Shown here: positions 7,208 to 10,368 of the stretch, piece by piece
Numbering within the stretch: the stretch's first letter is position 1
Layout: every line of letters starts with the position of its first letter
DNA from: Bacteroidales bacterium
GTDB taxonomy: Bacteria > Bacteroidota > Bacteroidia > Bacteroidales > F082
Assembly (NCBI GenBank): GCA_023229245.1
Contig: JALNZU010000057.1
Location: forward strand, 1 to 10,368
DNA length: 10,368 bases
Direction of reading: 5' to 3'
The notes under the pieces: generated by a model
Database searches by the model: none
Seen by the model: only the letters and a program-made list of their open reading frames with translations
Told to the model about the DNA's origin: nothing
Position numbers and translations under genes: made by a program

Positions 7208-7542
7208 TAGCAGCCTGATTCAACACATTTTATCCTGATAAATTTGTTTTATTCTAAAAAGTTCTTATTTTTACCGATTAAAACATCAAAGCAATGAAAG
7301 CAATCAATTATCTGACAGCCTTGATGGTACTCGATAAACTGTATCTGTTATTAGTTATTCGATTAATGGGAATCGTATATACAACAGATAAACAGAGGGT
7401 TATATCTTTTCCCCCTCCATTTCTTGGAGGTGCTGTTTTCTTTAAGGTCATCAAGCGTATTGAGTTTTCAGATTTTTCATTGAACTATGATTTACTTACA
7501 TTAAAAAACAAATTTATCTTCAGTTTGGGCAAGAATAAATTC
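7208..7542 (+). repeat. Direct repeat copy A: leader plus small-ORF cassette
   Basis: This stretch matches 9283-9617 at a constant offset of 2075 bp, without any gap. By eye I count 11 mismatches in 335 bp. Only one (7212) falls in the 86 bp before the ORF start. The copies part company just after AAGAATAAATTC. The repeat carries the upstream promoter-like region, the leader and the first 83 codons of the small ORF. No terminal inverted repeats, target-site duplication or transposase are visible, so it does not look like an insertion sequence. Confidence 0.93.
7239..7273 (+). promoter_or_regulatory. Promoter region of cassette copy A
   Basis: Two overlapping readings are possible. TAAATTTG (7239-7246) is a full -7 match without a clear -33. 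Alternatively TTTG (7243-7246) acts as the -33 element and is followed, 19 bp on, by TATTTTTA (7266-7273), a seven-of-eight match; transcription would then begin about 13 nt before the ATG at 7294. Just upstream the hexamer CCTGAT occurs twice, at 7214-7219 and 7234-7239, 20 bp apart, in a position suited to an activator. Confidence 0.4.
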
Positions 7543-7653
7543 TTCAACCATAGGCTGCATGAGATTTTTCATGCGGCTGATAAGCTCCAATGGAAAAATA
7601 AACAAGACAAGAAGTCAACTATAGATACAAATTTTAATACTACTAAACCATGA
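7294..7653 (+). CDS. Small protein of unknown function (cassette copy A)
   Basis: I do not recognise this 119-residue product. Residues 1-31 hold a hydrophobic stretch (LTALMVLDKLYLLLVIRLMGIV) that may be a membrane segment. The middle (32-83) alternates hydrophobic and polar residues in a beta-like pattern. The tail (84-119) is Lys/Asn/Thr-rich and differs from the tail of the copy at 9369. Over the shared 83 codons the two copies differ at 9 codons, 7 of them replacements, so no purifying selection is evident. Its TGA stop overlaps the next gene's ATG (ATGA, 7650-7653), which suggests the ORF is translated and coupled to the beta-helix gene. It may be a functional leader peptide, a partner protein, or the remains of a longer gene. 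Confidence 0.5.
   Translation: MKAINYLTALMVLDKLYLLLVIRLMGIVYTTDKQRVISFPPPFLGGAVFFKVIKRIEFSDFSLNYDLLTLKNKFIFSLGKNKFFNHRLHEIFHAADKLQWKNKQDKKSTIDTNFNTTKP
7554..7577 (+). repeat. Hairpin-forming inverted repeat late in the copy A small ORF
   Basis: GCTGCATGA (7554-7562) can pair with TCATGCGGC (7569-7577) over nine base pairs, with one G-U pair and a six-base loop. It lies 12 bp beyond the end of the duplicated segment and about 70 bp before the beta-helix start. It is absent from copy B. A role in attenuation or mRNA processing is possible but unproven. Confidence 0.35.
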
Positions 7654-9263
7654 AGACTCTAATTATCTCACTTTTTATAATTTGTACTATCTTTTTAGCA
7701 CAAAAACAATCAATTGGTCAACAATTCATTGAAAACGATACTATCTGGTCCTCCGATACTGTTAGGATATATAATGATATAGTGGTGGAGTATCCTGCTA
7801 TACTTACTATTAACCCTGGCGTATATGTAGAGTTTCAGGATAACTATAGCATAGATGTTTATGGCAAGCTGATTGCCATTGGTTCTGGTAAGCTTCCCAT
7901 TATTTTCACTATAGCCGATACGAATAGTTTTGGCGATACAGCCACTCTTGCAGGAGGATGGGGTGGAATAAAGTTTCTTCAGAATCAATATGATACTTCC
8001 ATCATAAATTATTGTCATTTTTATTATGGGAAAGCTGTTGATCCAGGTACTAATCCTTTGACCTCTTCTAACGAAAACTTAAAAGGTGGAGCAATTTATT
8101 GTAATGTGTATTCACATTTGGAGATTTCAAATTCTATGTTTGCGCATAACAGATCAATTTTTTCTGGTGGAGCTGTATATGCAATCAATTTACAAAGCTT
8201 AATCATCAGAAACAATTATTTTATTAGTAATTCTACTTTACAATATGGTGGAGCACTTTGGATAAATAAAGTGAATAAAGCTGAAGTATCCAATAATATT
8301 TTCAGAGAAAATCAAGCTGTTCGATTCAGTGAAAACGCATGGGGAACAGCGATTAATGGGGTGGGTGCTGCAATATGGTTAGGGGCACAAACAAATAATT
8401 CAGTTATTTTCAATAATATGATTACGAATAATATATCTCCAAATGCTGCATTATATGAAACAAGCTATAATTGCTCAGTTTTCAATAATATAATAGCAAA
8501 TAATAGGGGACCTGGCTCAATGATTGGCCATTCACTTTCTGTTTCATCATATATTAATAATACTATTGTAAACAACAAAGGGTTTTCTCATAACAAGTGC
8601 GGGATAGTATTCTTCAGCAATAATATCCTGATGAGAAACAACATCGTACATGGAAACACTTCTGATTACTATGGCTATAAACCGATACAGATTTATTCAT
8701 TTGATCTTGCTATTGCTGATTTCGCCTACTCCTGTATTCCGGATGAAGCTATTTATTATCAGGGTGAGGGTAATATTCAGGATGATCCACAGTTTGTAAA
8801 CCCCACTCCCGATGCAGGACCTGATTACGATGGTCTTTCTGCCGACTGGTCGCTACTTGACAGCTCGCCCTGTGTGAACACCGGCACTCCCGACACTAGT
8901 GGTCTCAACCTGCCTGCAACTGATTTGCGTGGCAACCCTCGTATCTATGGCATACGTATAGATATGGGAGCTATAGAAAACCAGACAGTAGTCGGGTTGC
9001 CTGAAAACCTGTTGGTAAACGCCCGTGTGCAGGTAAGTCCTAACCCTTTTGGTCAGAGCTTTAAGGTGATATCACCCGGCAGGGAAAAGATCAGCAGCTT
9101 TAGGTTGTTTAACCAAAAGGGTCAACAAATAGGAATGGAAACCCTGATGCCAATGGATCAAATACTTGTTTTCGATCTGGGGTATCAGCCTCCCGGCCTC
9201 TACCTGTTGGTAACCCGCTTTGAAGATGGTACAAGCGAAACAACGAAATTAGTGAAGTACTAA
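7650..9263 (+). CDS. Secreted right-handed parallel beta-helix protein with T9SS type A sorting domain
   Basis: The product has 537 residues. A signal peptide covers about 1-23 (MKTLIISLFIICTIFLAQKQ, then SIG before QQ). Residues about 40-360 form a parallel beta-helix: repeated short strands with Asn ladders such as ISNSMFAHNRSI, IIRNNYFISNS, VSNNIFRENQA, VFNNIIANN and MRNNIVHGN. Residues about 376-446 are the closing segment typical of such proteins (DDPQFVNP, SPCVNTGTP, ATDLRGNPRI, DMGAIEN). Residues about 455-537 are a T9SS type A sorting domain, with VSPNPF, LFNQKGQQI, PGLYLLV and the C-terminal KLVKY. It should be exported by Sec, then moved across the outer membrane by T9SS and anchored or released. 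Beta-helix proteins are often polysaccharide lyases or adhesins, and no catalytic signature was recognised. Base composition changes sharply near residue 365. The gene is coupled to the small ORF before it by an ATGA overlap. Confidence 0.92.
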   Translation: MKTLIISLFIICTIFLAQKQSIGQQFIENDTIWSSDTVRIYNDIVVEYPAILTINPGVYVEFQDNYSIDVYGKLIAIGSGKLPIIFTIADTNSFGDTATLAGGWGGIKFLQNQYDTSIINYCHFYYGKAVDPGTNPLTSSNENLKGGAIYCNVYSHLEISNSMFAHNRSIFSGGAVYAINLQSLIIRNNYFISNSTLQYGGALWINKVNKAEVSNNIFRENQAVRFSENAWGTAINGVGAAIWLGAQTNNSVIFNNMITNNISPNAALYETSYNCSVFNNIIANNRGPGSMIGHSLSVSSYINNTIVNNKGFSHNKCGIVFFSNNILMRNNIVHGNTSDYYGYKPIQIYSFDLAIADFAYSCIPDEAIYYQGEGNIQDDPQFVNPTPDAGPDYDGLSADWSLLDSSPCVNTGTPDTSGLNLPATDLRGNPRIYGIRIDMGAIENQTVVGLPENLLVNARVQVSPNPFGQSFKVISPGREKISSFRLFNQKGQQIGMETLMPMDQILVFDLGYQPPGLYLLVTRFEDGTSETTKLVKY

Positions 9264-9282
9264 GTGAAAAATTGGTTATAGA

Positions 9283-9617
9283 TAGCGGCCTGATTCAACA
9301 CATTTTATCCTGATAAATTTGTTTTATTCTAAAAAGTTCTTATTTTTACCGATTAAAACATCAAAGCAATGAAAGCAATCAATTATCTGACAGCCTTGAT
9401 GGTACTCGATAAACTGTATCTGTTATTAGTTATTCGATTAATGGAAATCGTATATACAACAGATAAACAGAGGGTTATATCTTTTTCCCTATCATTTCTC
9501 GGAGGTGCTGTTTTCTTTAAGGTCATCAAACGTATTGAGCTTTCAGATTTTTCATTGAACTATGGTTTACTTACATTAAAAAACAAATTTATCTTCAGAT
9601 TGGGCAAGAATAAATTC
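9283..9617 (+). repeat. Direct repeat copy B: leader plus small-ORF cassette
   Basis: This is the second copy of the cassette at 7208-7542 and starts 20 bp after the stop codon of the beta-helix gene. It includes the same two CCTGAT hexamers (second at 9309-9314) in which the only leader difference is A to G at 9287, before the first hexamer. Beyond 9617 the sequence diverges from copy A apart from scattered matches such as GGCTGC. Recombination between the copies would remove 2075 bp, including the whole beta-helix gene. Confidence 0.93.
9314..9348 (+). promoter_or_regulatory. Promoter region of cassette copy B
   Basis: It is identical in sequence to the copy A promoter region: TAAATTTG at 9314-9321, TTTG at 9318-9321 as a possible -33, and TATTTTTA 19 bp later at 9341-9348. 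It would drive the small ORF at 9369 and probably the exported protein after it. Confidence 0.4.
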
Positions 9618-9671
9618 GTTAGTCGATGGCTGCCTGATTTGAAAATAGGCAACCAAAATAAAAGTTGTTAA
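9369..9671 (+). CDS. Small protein of unknown function (cassette copy B)
   Basis: This 100-residue product shares its first 83 residues with the 7294-7653 product except for seven substitutions: G26E, P40S, P41L, P42S, F58L, D66G and S77R. Its tail of 17 residues is unrelated to that of copy A, since the DNA repeat ends there. The same N-terminal hydrophobic stretch (about residues 7-28) is present. The PPP to SLS change and the D to G change are not conservative, so the sequence seems little constrained. It ends in TAA, with no overlap with the next gene (31 bp to the preferred start at 9703). It is either a second member of a small family or a decaying duplicate kept for its leader. Confidence 0.45.
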   Translation: MKAINYLTALMVLDKLYLLLVIRLMEIVYTTDKQRVISFSLSFLGGAVFFKVIKRIELSDFSLNYGLLTLKNKFIFRLGKNKFVSRWLPDLKIGNQNKSC

Positions 9672-9702
9672 TACGAAAATGTTTAATTTTAACTTAATCA
9701 AA

Positions 9703-10152
9703 ATGAGAAAATATATAGTTTTAATAATTTTATTTGTCCCTGTAGCTTTTCTGGTATTAAAATTATCTGCTGTTGATATTCAGGTTGATGATGAACAGCA
9801 GTTGCCTTGTGGTCAATATGGTACGATTGTAATGAATTTCAATGGTAATAGAGGTTGCCCTTATGCTTTTGATTTTAACTCACTTGTAAACAGTAATTGT
9901 ATGATTGTAGATATTGACCTTGATCGAAGTATAAGTGGCATTCAACATTATAAGGAAACACAAATGTGTGTTACCTGGACAAACGGATATGATGGCGTCA
10001 TACATATGTTACCTAAAAGCGGATATGGCGGTCAGGGTTTCACTGTTTCGAATGATGTAATCGTCCATTTTACGAACAATACCACTGAAGAACTTACTTG
10101 GACTATGTATGTGAATGATTATGGCGGACCTTATCCGGCCTCCTGTTATTAA
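9703..10152 (+). CDS. Short exported protein with five cysteines, unrecognised
   Basis: With the start at 9703 the product has 149 residues. An in-frame ATG at 9679 would add MFNFNLIK, but the inner start gives a standard signal sequence (MRKYIVLIILFVPVAFLVLK). Cleavage is likely near LSA-VD, leaving a mature protein of about 126 residues. It has five cysteines (residues 36, 52, 66, 89 and 148), enough for two disulfides, and is rich in Gly, Asn, Tyr and Asp. The pattern of short hydrophobic strands (TIVMNF, MIVDIDL, CVTWT, VIVHFTN, LTWTMYV) suggests a compact beta-sandwich. I recognise no domain and see no T9SS motif. It lies downstream of cassette copy B and before a strong hairpin, so it probably forms a two-gene unit with the small ORF at 9369. 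Confidence 0.72.
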   Translation: MRKYIVLIILFVPVAFLVLKLSAVDIQVDDEQQLPCGQYGTIVMNFNGNRGCPYAFDFNSLVNSNCMIVDIDLDRSISGIQHYKETQMCVTWTNGYDGVIHMLPKSGYGGQGFTVSNDVIVHFTNNTTEELTWTMYVNDYGGPYPASCY

Positions 10153-10158
10153 TATTGT

Positions 10159-10194
10159 TACCAAGCTGGCAGATTTTTTTCTGCCAGTTTGGTA
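10159..10194 (+). terminator. Strong hairpin, probable transcription terminator
   Basis: TACCAAGCTGGCAGA (10159-10173) pairs with TCTGCCAGTTTGGTA (10180-10194) over 15 bp, with one G-U pair and a T6 loop. It starts seven bases after the stop codon of the exported protein. There is no long T-run after it, so the stop could be inefficient, but the stem is by far the strongest in the window. It separates that gene from the next one at 10222. Confidence 0.75.
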
Positions 10195-10221
10195 CTTTCA
10201 AATAAATACAATAAGCAGTAT

Positions 10222-10368
10222 ATGAAAAGAGTGTACTATTTCTTAGTGTTGTTTCAAATAATTATTTTTGGAAGCAGCATTACTGCTCAGGAAAAGCTTG
10301 AGATAAGTTTCGAAGGGCATTACTACGGTCAGGCTGTCAGGTTAGATAGTGTGCTGATCAGAAATATT
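10222..10368 (+). CDS. N-terminus of an exported protein, cut by the window end
   Basis: Only 49 codons are visible and the frame stays open to the last base. The sequence begins MKRVYYFLVLFQIIIFGSSI and continues TAQEKLEISFEG; this is a clear signal peptide with probable cleavage after TAQ or ITA. The mature start, LEISFEGHYYGQAVRLDSVL and then IRNI, resembles the first beta-strand module common at the N-terminus of Bacteroidota secreted proteins, many of which end in a T9SS or FISUMP domain. The C-terminus lies outside, so the class cannot be set. It starts 28 bp after the hairpin and probably has its own promoter. Confidence 0.7.
   Translation, partial: MKRVYYFLVLFQIIIFGSSITAQEKLEISFEGHYYGQAVRLDSVLIRNI

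Larger units (their letters stand above)
6905..7293. other. Divergent intergenic region between the doxX operon and the first repeat cassette
   Basis: The left end holds a minus-strand promoter-like element (6931-6938) for the doxX operon. The right end, from 7208, is the start of the first copy of the duplicated leader cassette. The middle (about 6970-7200) is AT-rich and holds only a 55-codon plus-strand reading frame (7013-7180) without a good promoter or any recognisable product. I do not call it a gene. Confidence 0.5.

Noticed and set aside
7208..9617. Composite transposon made of two flanking repeats
   Set aside because: The repeats lack terminal inverted repeats and any transposase-like protein, and they end inside a reading frame. 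A duplicated expression cassette fits better.

Overview
The window looks like a chromosomal piece of a low-GC member of the Bacteroidota. Three things point there: a C-terminal type IX secretion (T9SS) sorting domain on the 7650-9263 product, two PKD/FISUMP lipoproteins, and several upstream matches to the Bacteroidota -7 promoter element TAnnTTTG. No rRNA, tRNA, CRISPR array, transposase or phage gene was seen.

Minus-strand half (280-6904). Two housekeeping-type genes come first: a family I inorganic pyrophosphatase (280-948) and a divergent HMG-CoA-lyase-like TIM-barrel protein that lacks the usual catalytic cysteine (1077-2087). Next are two paralogous surface lipoproteins, one with three PKD repeats (2330-3769) and one with a single PKD repeat (4163-5083), each ending in a FISUMP domain. 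Then comes a probable operon, transcribed from about 6930 downward: a small membrane-anchored ORF, a DoxX-family membrane protein joined to it by an ATGA overlap, and a pirin-family cupin.

Plus-strand half (7208-10368). A cassette of about 335 bp holds promoter-like sequence, a leader and a small unrecognised ORF. It occurs twice as a direct repeat (7208-7542 and 9283-9617), about 97% identical by eye. Each copy sits just upstream of a different exported-protein gene. The first copy's ORF overlaps, by ATGA, a right-handed beta-helix protein with a T9SS sorting domain. The second copy precedes a short cysteine-containing exported protein that ends in a strong hairpin. The window ends inside another exported-protein gene (10222 onward).

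The most unusual features are the duplicated leader cassette, an abrupt base-composition break inside the beta-helix gene, mosaic PKD repeats that suggest gene conversion, and the cysteine-less lyase homologue. I see no clear defence or mobile system. The plus-strand half reads as an actively duplicating cell-surface locus.
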